Counted from the first letter of the stretch, positions 25,030 through 33,858 are shown. The stretch is 64,000 nucleotides of DNA from Streptomyces sp. CCM_MD2014 (GCF_000772045.1 NZ_CP009754.1:4650001-4714000), one strand, 5' to 3'. Numbers and translations: made by a program. Notes: generated from the sequence alone by a model not told the origin.

Positions 25030-25367
25030 GACGGCTCCTCAACGCGGCGGAGGCGTACATCTACTCCCACGCGGAGGACGAGGCCGCCCTCGAACGGGTC
25101 CGGCTGGAGCTGTGGGCCGAGCCCGGCGCGAAGGCCGGCGGCCGACGGATCGGCGCCACCAGACCAGCGCGGCCCGCGCCCGCGGAGGCCGCCGAGGACC
25201 AGGACCAGGAGGCGGCGGCGCCGCCCACCGCCGGGGCCGGGCCGCCCCCCGAACCGCCGCGCGCTACGCCGCCGGAGGGCGGGGGCGGGATGAGACGGTC
25301 CGCGGCGATGGCGCTCATGGCGCAGGTAGCGGCCGAGGACGCCCGGTTCTCCGGGCCGCGTGGCTGA
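24846..25367 (+). CDS. tail assembly chaperone, -1 frame extension (GT-like)
   Basis: The -1 frame relative to the preceding gene is open here and becomes protein-like from about 24920: SYVAWRLCKALTEGWEAFDG ... LRRLLNAAEAYIYSHAEDEAALERV, then an Ala/Pro/Glu tail and MALMAQVAAEDARF. Joining it after LYAGGK of the first frame gives a typical chaperone GT product. The crossover must lie within about 24910-24932. No textbook A/G-rich heptamer is present; CCCTCCT at 24924-24930 is the most slippery stretch. It is most likely not translated alone, as no good start is seen. Confidence 0.65.
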   Translation: MGPSPPGARPPPTPGVDRGALRRRQAPSYVAWRLCKALTEGWEAFDGNLALKGVDPHGWTLRRLLNAAEAYIYSHAEDEAALERVRLELWAEPGAKAGGRRIGATRPARPAPAEAAEDQDQEAAAPPTAGAGPPPEPPRATPPEGGGGMRRSAAMALMAQVAAEDARFSGPRG

Positions 25368-25380
25368 CGTGACCAGCGGC

Positions 25381-25470
25381 TAACCTGGGGACGTCCGGCC
25401 CCCCTTGTGCGCGGCCGGCGCGCCGCTGGTTTTGGGCCGGGCAACCACACACGACACGTGAGGTTGCCCG
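25381..25470 (+). promoter_or_regulatory. start-associated element before tape measure gene
   Basis: TAACCT (25381-25386), box GCTGGTTTTGGGCCGGGC (25425-25442), 28 nt to GTG 25471. Perfect 9-bp hairpin CGGGCAACC (25438-25446) / GGTTGCCCG (25462-25470) ends at the base before the start codon; GAGG of the ribosome site partly lies in the 3' arm. Confidence 0.7.
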
Positions 25471-28400
25471 GTGGCCGGCGATGAGATCGACTACGGCAGC
25501 GCCCGCATCACGATCGACCTGGACGACACGGACGCGGAGCGTCAGGCGTCCAGCATCGGCGCCGACATCGAACGGGCGTTGACCAGGGCCACCCGGAACA
25601 TCGGCCGGACCGTCTCCCGCAACCTCCAGCGGAGCCTTCGCCGTCTCTCCATCGGCGCGCGCGTGGAGCCGGACCTCAGCCGGTTCGAGCGGACTCTACG
25701 CCGCAGCATCCGCGGGATGGCGCCCGTGGCCGTCCCGGTCACCGCGGACCTCCGGCAGTTCCAGCGCGGCATCCGACGGGGCGGCGGTGACGCCGTCTCC
25801 GTCCCCGTCTCCCCGGACCTACGCCGCTTCGCCCGGGACCTCCGCCGAGGCCTGCGCGGCATTCAGGCGGAGGTCCAGGTCCGGGCCGACGCACGGGCCC
25901 TGATCCGGGATATCGAGCGGGAGCTGCGCCGGGTCTCCCCGCCGGCCATCAGGATCCCGGCGGAGGTGGACCTCTCCCGACTCCGGTCCGAGCTCGCCAG
26001 CCTGGACGTCCCCCGGATTCACGTACAGGTGTCCCTGGACGTCGCGCGGGTGGAGGCGGAGCTCCGGGATCTGGCCTCCCGCACGATCACCATTCCCGTC
26101 ACGCTCGGGGAGCCCGGCGGCGGTGATCCCGGGGGCGGGCTCCTGGACGCTCTGCGCGGCTCGTTGAGCGGGGCCGGGGGGATCGGTCTCGGCGCGGGCG
26201 CCGCCGCGTTGGGCGGTATCCGTGCCGGGCTCCTGGCCGCCGGGCCGTGGGGCGCGATCGCTGCCGGCGTCGCCGCGTACGCCGCGGCGATCGGCAAGGT
26301 GCTCATGACCGGCATTGAGGGGGTCATCGAGCACCAGCAGATCGCCGGGGCCCTCCGCGCCGCGCTCGGCCTCGGCGAGGCCGCCGCGAACCAGGTCGGC
26401 CGGGTCGTCGGGCAGCTCTACGCCCGCGGCGTGGTGGAGTCCGTGGAGGAGGGCACCGCCGCGGTGCAGGCGGCCCTCCGTAACGGCCTGGCCGCCCCGG
26501 ACGACCTCCCGGGGCTGGAGTCGATCTCCACGAAGGTGTCCGACCTCGGGCGCCTCATGGAGGAGGACATCGGCAAGGTGGCCCGCGCCATCGGGACGAT
26601 GGTGAAGACGGGCCTGGTCGACAACGCCACGGAGGGCCTGGACCTCCTGACGCGGTCCGTCCAGCAGGGCGGGAACGTCGCGGAGGACCTGCTCGACACC
26701 TTCACGGAGTACCCCACTCAGTTCCGGCAGTTGGGGCTTTCCGCGGAGGAGGCGTTCGGCCTCATCCAGCAGGGCCTACGCGGTGGCGCCCGGGACTCGG
26801 ACGTGATCGCGGACGCGCTCAAAGAGTTCTCGATCGAGGCCGCGCAGGGCGGTAAGCGGGTGGTCGACGCCTTCAAGGCGATGCACCTGGACGCCGAGCG
26901 GCTGACGGACCAGTTCGCGAAGGGCGGCCCGGAGGCCCGGTCCGCGCTGGCCGAGATCTTCGACGAGCTCCAGAAGATCGAGGACCCGCTAGAGCGGAAC
27001 CAGGCCGCCGTCGGGTTGTTCGGTACCAAAGCGGAGGACCTGGCGGGGGCCCTCGCCAGCCTGGACCTGACGAACGCGGCGAAGGAGCTGGACGGCTTCG
27101 GCGGCGCCGCCGGCCGGGCTGGTGACGCCCTCCGGGACGACCTGGGGACGAAGCTCCAGACGATCGGCCGGGAGATCAAACAGGCCTTTCAGGGCCTCTT
27201 TACCGGGGACTTTTCCCAGTTCGCGGACGTCGGCCGGGCTATCGAGGACGCCCTACCGGACCTCAAGGCCACCGGCGCGCACATCGCCGAGTCCATCCAG
27301 CAGGGCATTACGGAGTACGGCCCGAAGGTGTTCGCGGCCCTCTTCGATCTCGCCTTCGAGATCGGGGAGCGGGTGGACATCTGGGGCCCGCTCCTCCTCA
27401 AGATCATCGCTGGTGCGTCGGCGCTCCCGGCCGTCATCGGATCCCTGATCCTCACCGCTATCGCCGGCGGGCTCGCCGGGATCGGCTCCAAGCTCCTCCC
27501 GTACCTGGAGACGGCTTGGGACGCCGTGGCCTCGTTCATCACGGAGACCGTCCCCCAGGTTGGCGCGGACCTGGCGTCCGGCCTGGCCGACGTCTTCACC
27601 GGCGCGTTTGCCTCCGCGCGGGACGCCGTCTCCTCCGGGATCGACACCGTGGTCGGGTTCTTCACCGGCCTGCCCGGCCGGATCGCGTCCGCCGCCTCCT
27701 CCCTGGGCGGACAGATCGGCGGATTCTTCACGAGCGCTTTCGAGACCGGGAAGCAGGCGGTGAGCGACGGGACCACCGCGGTGGTCGACTTCTTCGTCCA
27801 GCTCCCCGGCCGCATCCTCGCGGGCCTGGCCGCGCTCCCCGGGCTCCTCCTGGACGCCTTCACCTCCGCCGTGGCGTACGTGGCCATCGGGCTCCTCACC
27901 GCGGTCGCAGGGATCGTCTTCGTCTTTACCGAGCTGCCAGGCCGGATCTGGAACGCCCTACTGGGTTTGGGAGCGCTGCTCCTGGCGGCCTTCCAGGCCG
28001 GTTGGTCGGCGGTGACGGCGTGGCTCGGCCAGGCGCTCACCTCCACCATCGCGTTCTTCGCCGCGCTCCCCGGGCGGGTGGGTGGCGCCCTGGCGTCCTT
28101 CGGCTCGTTCCTCCTCGGCGCCCTGGTGTCCGGGTTCAACTCCGCCCGGTCCCGGATCTCCGGGTGGATCTCGGAGGCCGTCGGGTTCTTCGCCGCGCTC
28201 CCCGGCCGGGTGGGTGGCGCCCTGTCGTCCTTCGGCTCGTTCCTGCTGCGGAACATCGTTGCCGGGTTCAACTCCGCCCGGTCCCGGATCTCCGGGTGGA
28301 TCTCGGAGGCGGTCGGGTTCTTCCGGGCCCTCCCCGGCAAGATCGGCTCCGCACTCTCCGCGCTCCCCGGCCGTCTGGCGTCGGCGTTCTCCAGTGCGGC

Positions 28401-28842
28401 CAGCCGCGCCCGGTCCGCCGTCTCCAGCCTGATCAGCGGCATCGTGGGCCTCTTCCGCGGCCTACCCGGCAAGATCGTCTCGGCCGTCGGCAACATCGGC
28501 GGCCAGATCATGAGCAAGATCAAATCCGGGCTCCCGTCCGCCGTGAAGAAATACCTCCCCTTCGCCAACGGCGGCGTGGTCCTCGGCCCGACCCACGCCC
28601 TGATCGGCGAGGCCGGCCCGGAGGTCGTCATTCCCCTGACACGGCCGAAGCGGGCGCGGCAGCTCGCGCAGGAGTCCGGGCTCCTGGACATCCTCGGCGG
28701 AGCCCGGCCACCGCGGCCCGGAGGCGGGGAGACGGCGGGCCGGACCGTGAACCAGTACGTGACCATCAACGAGGTTGGGGACGCGCGCACGACCGCGCAC
28801 CGCGTCACGTCCCGCCTCGCCGTGGCGGGAGGCCTGCTCTAG
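25471..28842 (+). CDS. tape measure protein
   Basis: 1,123 residues. Sets tail length and is ejected into the host. The N-terminal 220 residues carry repeated basic amphipathic segments (EPDLSRFERTLRRSIRG, SPDLRRFARDLRRGLRG). Two hydrophobic regions follow (about 240-285 and 640-690), then several copies of a FFxxLPGRVGxALxSFGSFL ... GFNSARSRISGWISEAV unit, including a 132-bp tandem DNA repeat. The C-terminus ends GGVVLGPTHALIGEAGPEVVIP, the usual tape-measure close. Box, chaperones upstream and tail-tip genes downstream confirm the call. Confidence 0.9.
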   Translation: MAGDEIDYGSARITIDLDDTDAERQASSIGADIERALTRATRNIGRTVSRNLQRSLRRLSIGARVEPDLSRFERTLRRSIRGMAPVAVPVTADLRQFQRGIRRGGGDAVSVPVSPDLRRFARDLRRGLRGIQAEVQVRADARALIRDIERELRRVSPPAIRIPAEVDLSRLRSELASLDVPRIHVQVSLDVARVEAELRDLASRTITIPVTLGEPGGGDPGGGLLDALRGSLSGAGGIGLGAGAAALGGIRAGLLAAGPWGAIAAGVAAYAAAIGKVLMTGIEGVIEHQQIAGALRAALGLGEAAANQVGRVVGQLYARGVVESVEEGTAAVQAALRNGLAAPDDLPGLESISTKVSDLGRLMEEDIGKVARAIGTMVKTGLVDNATEGLDLLTRSVQQGGNVAEDLLDTFTEYPTQFRQLGLSAEEAFGLIQQGLRGGARDSDVIADALKEFSIEAAQGGKRVVDAFKAMHLDAERLTDQFAKGGPEARSALAEIFDELQKIEDPLERNQAAVGLFGTKAEDLAGALASLDLTNAAKELDGFGGAAGRAGDALRDDLGTKLQTIGREIKQAFQGLFTGDFSQFADVGRAIEDALPDLKATGAHIAESIQQGITEYGPKVFAALFDLAFEIGERVDIWGPLLLKIIAGASALPAVIGSLILTAIAGGLAGIGSKLLPYLETAWDAVASFITETVPQVGADLASGLADVFTGAFASARDAVSSGIDTVVGFFTGLPGRIASAASSLGGQIGGFFTSAFETGKQAVSDGTTAVVDFFVQLPGRILAGLAALPGLLLDAFTSAVAYVAIGLLTAVAGIVFVFTELPGRIWNALLGLGALLLAAFQAGWSAVTAWLGQALTSTIAFFAALPGRVGGALASFGSFLLGALVSGFNSARSRISGWISEAVGFFAALPGRVGGALSSFGSFLLRNIVAGFNSARSRISGWISEAVGFFRALPGKIGSALSALPGRLASAFSSAASRARSAVSSLISGIVGLFRGLPGKIVSAVGNIGGQIMSKIKSGLPSAVKKYLPFANGGVVLGPTHALIGEAGPEVVIPLTRPKRARQLAQESGLLDILGGARPPRPGGGETAGRTVNQYVTINEVGDARTTAHRVTSRLAVAGGLL
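28054..28317 (+). repeat. 132-bp tandem repeat inside tape measure gene
   Basis: Two adjacent units (28054-28185 and 28186-28317), nearly identical except for a short variable stretch; each encodes 44 residues. A diverged third unit follows. The repeat length is a multiple of 3, so copy-number change would alter tail length without breaking the frame. Confidence 0.75.
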
Positions 28843-30158
28843 TGCTCGACTGGTACCTATCCCTGGGAGGCGTGGAGGTAGCCAACCACGCCCGCCTGGC
28901 GGCCTATCTGGAGACGGTGGGCTCCCCGCTGGACTCCGTGGAGGCCTGCCGGTGCGAGACGTTCACCGCGGAGATGGTGGGGGACCTCCCGTACACGACG
29001 CCGGCCGCGGATGCCGCGCCCTGGTACGACCCCTCCGTCCCCGAGTCCGCCGACTTCGCCGGGCTCCTGGTCCTGGATGTGGACGGCCTGGACGCGCACC
29101 CGGTGAAGCGGACCGTGACGACCGCGGTAACCGGCGGCGGTGCCCTCGGCCCGGCGCGGGTCCTCCCGCGCACCATCACGGTCACCGCGGTCCTCCTCGG
29201 CGCCTCCTGCTGCGCCACGGCGTACGGCCTCCACTGGCTCGGGGAGGTCCTGACCGGATGCACCACCGGCGAGTGCGAAGGCGACTGCCTGACCCTCTTC
29301 AACTGCTGCCCCTCGGAGGACCTGACGCCGGAGGAGTTCGCGGAACGGCACCGGCGGAGCATGCGGCGCGTGGGCCTGGTCGACGGGCCCACGGTCACCG
29401 CCCGGCACGGCAACGGGTGCGGGCGCGGTGCGTGCTCCGCGGGCGGGGAGATCCTGACCGTGGAGTTCATCCTCTCGGCCAACACCCCCTGGCTCTACAC
29501 GGACACGGTCCCCGTGCTCGAGGTGGCTCCTCCGCTGGACCCGTCCACGGAGTGCGTCACCTGGTGCCTCCACGGCGGCGGGGACCAGGAGGGGTGTGAC
29601 GGGGAGTGCCGTCTCTCCCCGTGCCCGGACCCCACGGCGGCGTGCGGTGACCCGCTCTGCCGCCCGCCGGCGCCGCCCGTGCCGAACATGCCGGACACGT
29701 GCTACTGCATGCCGCTCGCCGCGGAGCGCGAGTGCTACGACGTGGACCTCACCGACCGCCCGGGCTGGTCCGTGGACGTCCCCATGATCACCGTGCGGGC
29801 CGAGGACAAGGAGATCCGGAACCTCACCCTGACGTTCTACGAGCGGACGCCCGGGGATGAGGACCTGACGTGTGAGGAGATGGCCGAGCTCCAGCGCTGC
29901 AACCCCCACTCCGTCTACCACGTGCGCTACCTCCCGGCCGGCGGTGCGCTCACCCTCGACGGGCAGATCGGCCGGGCCACCGTGGAGTGCGGCGGCGTGT
30001 GTGAGTCCAGTTCGGACGTGTACGGCCGGGACGGCCTCCCGGTCTCCTTCAAGCCGTTGTCCTGCGCGACGTACTGCCTGTGCGTGGAGACGGACGTGGC
30101 CAACCCGCCGTCACCGAACGCCGTGATCAGCGTGGGCGTGTCCGGACGGGGGTACTGA
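28842..30158 (+). CDS. distal tail / minor tail protein
   Basis: 438 residues. GTG overlaps the tape measure TAG. The N-terminal part (GGVEVANHARLAAYLETVGSPLD ... FAGLLVLDVDGLDAHPVKRTV) is typical of actinophage minor tail proteins downstream of the tape measure. Middle: ILTVEFILSANTPWLYTD. It carries about 30 cysteines, many in CxxC or CC pairs (CTTGECEGDC, CLHGGGDQEGCDGEC). Probably forms the tail-tip ring (Dit-like), by position. Confidence 0.7.
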   Translation: MLDWYLSLGGVEVANHARLAAYLETVGSPLDSVEACRCETFTAEMVGDLPYTTPAADAAPWYDPSVPESADFAGLLVLDVDGLDAHPVKRTVTTAVTGGGALGPARVLPRTITVTAVLLGASCCATAYGLHWLGEVLTGCTTGECEGDCLTLFNCCPSEDLTPEEFAERHRRSMRRVGLVDGPTVTARHGNGCGRGACSAGGEILTVEFILSANTPWLYTDTVPVLEVAPPLDPSTECVTWCLHGGGDQEGCDGECRLSPCPDPTAACGDPLCRPPAPPVPNMPDTCYCMPLAAERECYDVDLTDRPGWSVDVPMITVRAEDKEIRNLTLTFYERTPGDEDLTCEEMAELQRCNPHSVYHVRYLPAGGALTLDGQIGRATVECGGVCESSSDVYGRDGLPVSFKPLSCATYCLCVETDVANPPSPNAVISVGVSGRGY

Positions 30159-30160
30159 CG

Positions 30161-31198
30161 ATGGCTCAAGCGGGCTGCGGCACGCACCAGGCGCGCATCG
30201 TGGACCGGAGCGGCGCCACCATCGCGGAGGCCGACGTCCTCACGGAGGTGGAGTGGACGAGGGAGCTGGACGAGTTCTCCAGCGCCCGCGTGCTCATCCG
30301 TCCCTCCGGTGACTGCTGCAACCGCCTGGAGCGCGTGGAGCCCTGGCGCCACGAGCTCCACGTGTTCCGGGACGGACAGCCTGTGTGGAACGGGCCCGTC
30401 ATCCAACCCGAGTGGCGCGCCGGACAGATCGAGATCTTCGCCGCGGACATCCTGGCGTGGCTGGACCGCCGTGTCCCGCACCGGTCCCAGACCTTCGGGG
30501 ACTCCGACCTCACGGACATCGCCACGTGGTTGATTGAGGACGGGTTCGAGCCGGACGACCCCGGCCATGAGCTCTACGTCGTGGCCCCGTCCCGGGTGAC
30601 CGGCGGCCGGGCCTACACGGTGAACGTGGGGCAGACCGGGGACCACCTCCGGGACCTGGCGGAGACCGGCCTCGACTACACCGCGGTGGGCCGCACGGTC
30701 ATCCTCCTGCCCGAGGACTACACGGGGAGCGTCGGCCGGCTGACGGACGCGGACTTCCCGGAGGAGCTGGTGGTGGGCCAGGACGGCTCCAACCTCATCA
30801 CCCGGTGGGTCGTGGCGGGGGATGAGGACTCCGGCGTGATGGGGGAGGCCGGGGGCGTGGACCCGTATTACGGGCTCCTGGAGCGGTACGAGGAGCAGAC
30901 GTCTATCAAGACGGCCGGCTCCGCCATCGCGGCCGCCCGGGCGAAGCTCCGCGCGTCGCTACCGGCGCCGGTGTTCGTGGACACGCAGCAAGTGACGATT
31001 TCGCCGGACGCCGCGGTGGACGTGGCGAAGCTGGTGCCGGGCTGGTGCCTGGACGTCACCACGGAGGCCACGTGCCGGGTGGTCACGCAGCGGATGAAGA
31101 TCGTGGGGCTCAAGGTCTCCGAGGACGGCGGTACGGACAGCAGCCCCGGGCAGGAGAGCGTGCAAGTGCAGTTGGCGGCGACCGGGGCGGAGGCATAG
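30161..31198 (+). CDS. minor tail protein (tail-tip hub, Tal-like)
   Basis: 345 residues. LTEVEWTRELDEFSSARVLIRPSGDCC ... WRHELHVFRDGQPVWNGPVIQPEWR and FAADILAWLDRRV follow the gp37/Tal-type tail-hub pattern of siphoviruses of Gram-positive hosts. Starts 3 nt after the previous gene. The C-terminus (VPGWCLDVTTEATCRVVTQRMKIVGLKV) is also characteristic. Confidence 0.75.
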   Translation: MAQAGCGTHQARIVDRSGATIAEADVLTEVEWTRELDEFSSARVLIRPSGDCCNRLERVEPWRHELHVFRDGQPVWNGPVIQPEWRAGQIEIFAADILAWLDRRVPHRSQTFGDSDLTDIATWLIEDGFEPDDPGHELYVVAPSRVTGGRAYTVNVGQTGDHLRDLAETGLDYTAVGRTVILLPEDYTGSVGRLTDADFPEELVVGQDGSNLITRWVVAGDEDSGVMGEAGGVDPYYGLLERYEEQTSIKTAGSAIAAARAKLRASLPAPVFVDTQQVTISPDAAVDVAKLVPGWCLDVTTEATCRVVTQRMKIVGLKVSEDGGTDSSPGQESVQVQLAATGAEA

Positions 31199-31672
31199 GT
31201 GGCGAGGCGTGGAGGACCGACCAGGCTCCTGACCGGCAATCCCCTCGGGGGGATGCTCCGGGACCTGGACCGGCGGTCGAGGAGCACCACCAGGAGGAGC
31301 GGGACCTCCCGCCCCGCCGACACGGAGCGGGAGCCGCGGGAAGGCCGTGTGACGCCCCTCCCGCCGCATCCCGGGCCGCCGGTGGCCGCCCGGCCCCGGA
31401 CGGCCGTCGCGATCGCCGTGACGGGTGAGGACGGCCGCGCTCGCTGGACCTACCCCGTGCCGTTCACCCGGCCGCCGGTGCTCACCGCGCTCCCCGTCGA
31501 CCCCGCCCCCGAGGACGAGCAGCGGACGGCCACCGTGGCCCTGGAGGAAGTCACGCCGACCCATGCGGTGGTGCGGGTGTGGAGGACCAGGGCGCGCCGG
31601 GGGAGCGGGGTGTCCTCCCCGGCAGGGGACGGCGTCACGGTTCACCTCGCGGCGTACGAGGCGGACGCGTAG
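31199..31672 (+). CDS. minor tail protein with small beta C-domain
   Basis: 157 residues, GTG start directly after the upstream TAG. Basic disordered N-terminus (Arg-rich, residues 1-50), Pro-rich linker, then a beta domain GRARWTYPVPFTRPPVLTALPV ... VALEEVTPTHAVVRVWR resembling fibre-attachment domains and the small protein at 20571. Last gene of the tape-measure unit. Confidence 0.6.
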   Translation: MARRGGPTRLLTGNPLGGMLRDLDRRSRSTTRRSGTSRPADTEREPREGRVTPLPPHPGPPVAARPRTAVAIAVTGEDGRARWTYPVPFTRPPVLTALPVDPAPEDEQRTATVALEEVTPTHAVVRVWRTRARRGSGVSSPAGDGVTVHLAAYEADA

Positions 31673-31678
31673 CGCGGT

Positions 31679-31743
31679 TACCCTCTGGTCACGCCGCTGG
31701 TTGTGGGCCGGGCGCCCGTCCTCTCCCTTGAAGGGGCCAGACC
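31679..31743 (+). promoter_or_regulatory. start-associated element before glycine-rich tail fibre
   Basis: TACCCT (31679-31684), box GCTGGTTGTGGGCCGGGC (31696-31713), 30 nt to GTG 31744. The interval contains CTCCC-ttgaa-GGGG, a weak hairpin with the GAAGGGG ribosome site in its 3' side. Confidence 0.65.
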
Positions 31744-32463
31744 GTGGCGTCCGTATGCGTGTGTGACGACTACTTCACCGTGACCGACACCGGGGAGCTC
31801 TGCCTCATCCCCGGCCGCCAGGGCCTCCGCCAGGTCCTGAAGTTCAGCGAGCCCGGCACCTTCCAGTTCCGGAAGGCTGACTATCCCTGGCTCGCGCGGG
31901 TGCTGGTCCGCGTCCAGGCGGCGGGCGGTGGCGCGGCGGGAGCGTCGGCGGGGAATGACCTCCTGGCGTGCCAGCCCGGAGGGGCGGGCGGCGGCTACTC
32001 GGAATCCCTCCTCGCCGTGTCCGCGCTCGGCCCTGTGGAGACCGTGATCGTGGGCGAGGGCGGAGAAGCCGGCGGCTCCACCACGGACGGCGGCAACGGC
32101 GGAGGCTCTAGCTTCGGGGGCCTGGTGACCGCGAACGGCGGCGGAGGAGGCTCGGCCGTCATGACGGCCGGGAGCACACCGATCTGCTACTCCGGCACGG
32201 CCGGCCCGCTCGCTGGATCGGGACAGACGGCCATGGGCGGTGGAGCGGGCGGCGGCGCAATCCGGATCAGCGGCACTCAAGGCCTGGCCGGTTCCGGCGG
32301 CGAGTCGCACATGGGACACGGCGGGTTCCAGCGGGCCTCCACCGGCGGTGGTGGCGCTCCCCGTGGGTACGGCGGCGGCGCGGCCGGCGGCATGGCGCGC
32401 GGCGGAACCGTGGACGGCACGAAGGGCCAGGACGGAGCCGTGTGGGTGGAGCTCTACGGCTGA
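31744..32463 (+). CDS. glycine-rich tail fibre / adhesin
   Basis: 239 residues. After FSEPGTFQFRKADYPWLARVLVRVQAAGGG the protein is dominated by glycine (GGAGGGYSESLL, GGNGGGSSFGGLVTANGGG), closely paralleling the C-terminal 240 residues of the collagen-like protein at 13021. Polyglycine sandwiches of this kind form receptor-binding tips in other phages. It has its own box element and probably its own promoter. Confidence 0.7.
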   Translation: MASVCVCDDYFTVTDTGELCLIPGRQGLRQVLKFSEPGTFQFRKADYPWLARVLVRVQAAGGGAAGASAGNDLLACQPGGAGGGYSESLLAVSALGPVETVIVGEGGEAGGSTTDGGNGGGSSFGGLVTANGGGGGSAVMTAGSTPICYSGTAGPLAGSGQTAMGGGAGGGAIRISGTQGLAGSGGESHMGHGGFQRASTGGGGAPRGYGGGAAGGMARGGTVDGTKGQDGAVWVELYG

Positions 32464-32496
32464 CCGCAGCCCGGCCGCCGGCGGGCCGTCCGTCGC

Positions 32497-32562
32497 TAGA
32501 CTCGACGGGACGCCGCTGGTTGTGGGCCGGGCCGAGGACTTACCCCGTGAGGACGGTGTCCC
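32497..32562 (+). promoter_or_regulatory. start-associated element before fibre gene 32563
   Basis: TAGACT (32497-32502), box GCTGGTTGTGGGCCGGGC (32515-32532), 30 nt to TTG 32563. GGACttACC pairs with GGTGTCC (2-nt bulge), leaving the ribosome site GAGGA in the loop. Confidence 0.65.
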
Positions 32563-33396
32563 TTGGCTCGTTGCGGATGCGGCGGTGGCGTGTGCAACTG
32601 CTCGCTGATCGCAGGTGAGAACGTCACGATCAGCGGCACGGGATCAGTGGCGAACCCCTTCAAGGTCTCCGCGGAGGTTCCGTGCGAGACGGTCCGGACG
32701 TGCTTTAGCGCCGGCCCCGGGATCGACCTGGACCAGACGTCCGGGATCATCGCCGCGGACCTCTCCGGGGAGGCCGGGAACAATCTGGTGATCGGGCCGG
32801 ACGGCGGGCTCCTGGTGCCCACGGCGGCCGGGCAGATCCTCACCGGGTGCGGCCTGACCGGTGACGGATCGGGGAGCTCTCCGGTTGAGGCGGCCACCGG
32901 GACGTGGCCGTACGAGTGCCCGGTGGACGAGGCCGGCACGGTAATCGCGTGCGATTCGGCCGGCGTCCTGCGCGGGGAGCCGCGCGCGGTGGCTACGTTC
33001 ACCACGTACTCCGAGGAGCGGACGTTCCCGGACATTGAGATCCCGCCGGGCTCCGTCCAGACGGTGGACAACTACGCTGTAACCGCCACGAACCCCTCCT
33101 CCTGCCGCCCGGCGATGATCCTGGCGGAGCAGGAGGTGGACGTGTGGATGGTCCTCCCGGCCGGCGCTGGCGGGGCGACTGGCTTCGACGGTGACGAGTG
33201 CTTCTACATGCGGAACACCGGCACCAGCACCCTGACGAGCGTGCACGCGCAGGCAACGAAGTTCCTCTCCCGCGGCATGCTCGCGCCCGGGGCGTCCACG
33301 TCCGTCGGGTTCGGGGCGTCGGTCGGCAAGGGCTCCGGTGGCGCCTACTACTGGCGCATCAACTACATCCTCCGCGTGTTCCTCCTGGCTCTGTGA
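32563..33396 (+). CDS. tail fibre protein
   Basis: 277 residues. The TTG start is decided by the box spacing. Begins ARCGCGGGVCNCSLIAGENVTISGTG, a cysteine-rich cap similar to the start of the spike at 33859 (AQFGCGGSRCTC). It then has the shared turn motif EAGNNLVIGPDGGLLVP and a C-terminal beta domain (YYWRINYILRVFLLAL). Probably a trimeric fibre of the tail tip. Confidence 0.65.
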   Translation: MARCGCGGGVCNCSLIAGENVTISGTGSVANPFKVSAEVPCETVRTCFSAGPGIDLDQTSGIIAADLSGEAGNNLVIGPDGGLLVPTAAGQILTGCGLTGDGSGSSPVEAATGTWPYECPVDEAGTVIACDSAGVLRGEPRAVATFTTYSEERTFPDIEIPPGSVQTVDNYAVTATNPSSCRPAMILAEQEVDVWMVLPAGAGGATGFDGDECFYMRNTGTSTLTSVHAQATKFLSRGMLAPGASTSVGFGASVGKGSGGAYYWRINYILRVFLLAL

Positions 33397-33405
33397 GGTC
33401 TGCTC

Positions 33406-33765
33406 ATGACGACTCCTGACTTCCCCTGGCCCTGGCCGTGGCCGGACTGGGAGCCCAACCCGACGCCGGTGAAGGCCTACGTCCAGTACGAGGACGGCTC
33501 ACTGGGCTCGATCACCGTCACGGGCGGGAAGGTCCCCGACCTCGCGCGGCCGGGCCGCCTCATCCCCCGGGACGAGTACAACCGGCTCACCACGGCCATG
33601 ACCGCCGCGCACACGGCGCGCCTGGACGCCATGGCCGCCGAGGACGCGGAGCGGCAGGTCCGGGAGTTCCGGGACCTCACGGCGGCCGGTATCCGGGAGG
33701 AGACGGCCCGCCGTCTCTCCGGCTACGAGGGCCCCGCGGACGCCTCGGCCATGAGCGCGCCCTAG
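33406..33765 (+). CDS. small tail-region protein
   Basis: 119 residues. Starts with a Trp/Pro-rich stretch (PDFPWPWPWPDWEPNP), then a small beta segment and a long helix (YNRLTTAMTAAHTARLDAMAAEDAERQVREF). Located between two fibre genes; possibly a fibre chaperone or a structural subunit, but no family recognised. Confidence 0.6.
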   Translation: MTTPDFPWPWPWPDWEPNPTPVKAYVQYEDGSLGSITVTGGKVPDLARPGRLIPRDEYNRLTTAMTAAHTARLDAMAAEDAERQVREFRDLTAAGIREETARRLSGYEGPADASAMSAP

Positions 33766-33766
33766 C

Positions 33767-33858
33767 TAGACTCCTGGTAGCCGACTGGTTATGGGCCGGG
33801 CGCAGCGCTGCTGCTGGTTGTGGGCCGGGCGTCCCTCCGAAGTCTCCGGAGTACACCC
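33767..33858 (+). promoter_or_regulatory. double start-associated element before spike gene
   Basis: TAGACT (33767-33772), box ACTGGTTATGGGCCGGGC (33784-33801), second box GCTGGTTGTGGGCCGGGC (33813-33830), 28 nt to ATG 33859. CTCCG and CGGAG form a small hairpin; GGAG in its 3' arm is 8 nt before the ATG. Confidence 0.7.

Noticed and set aside
33820..33858. GTG 33820 as the start of the spike gene
   Set aside because: It lies within the second box and has no ribosome site; ATG 33859 has GGAG and the standard box distance.
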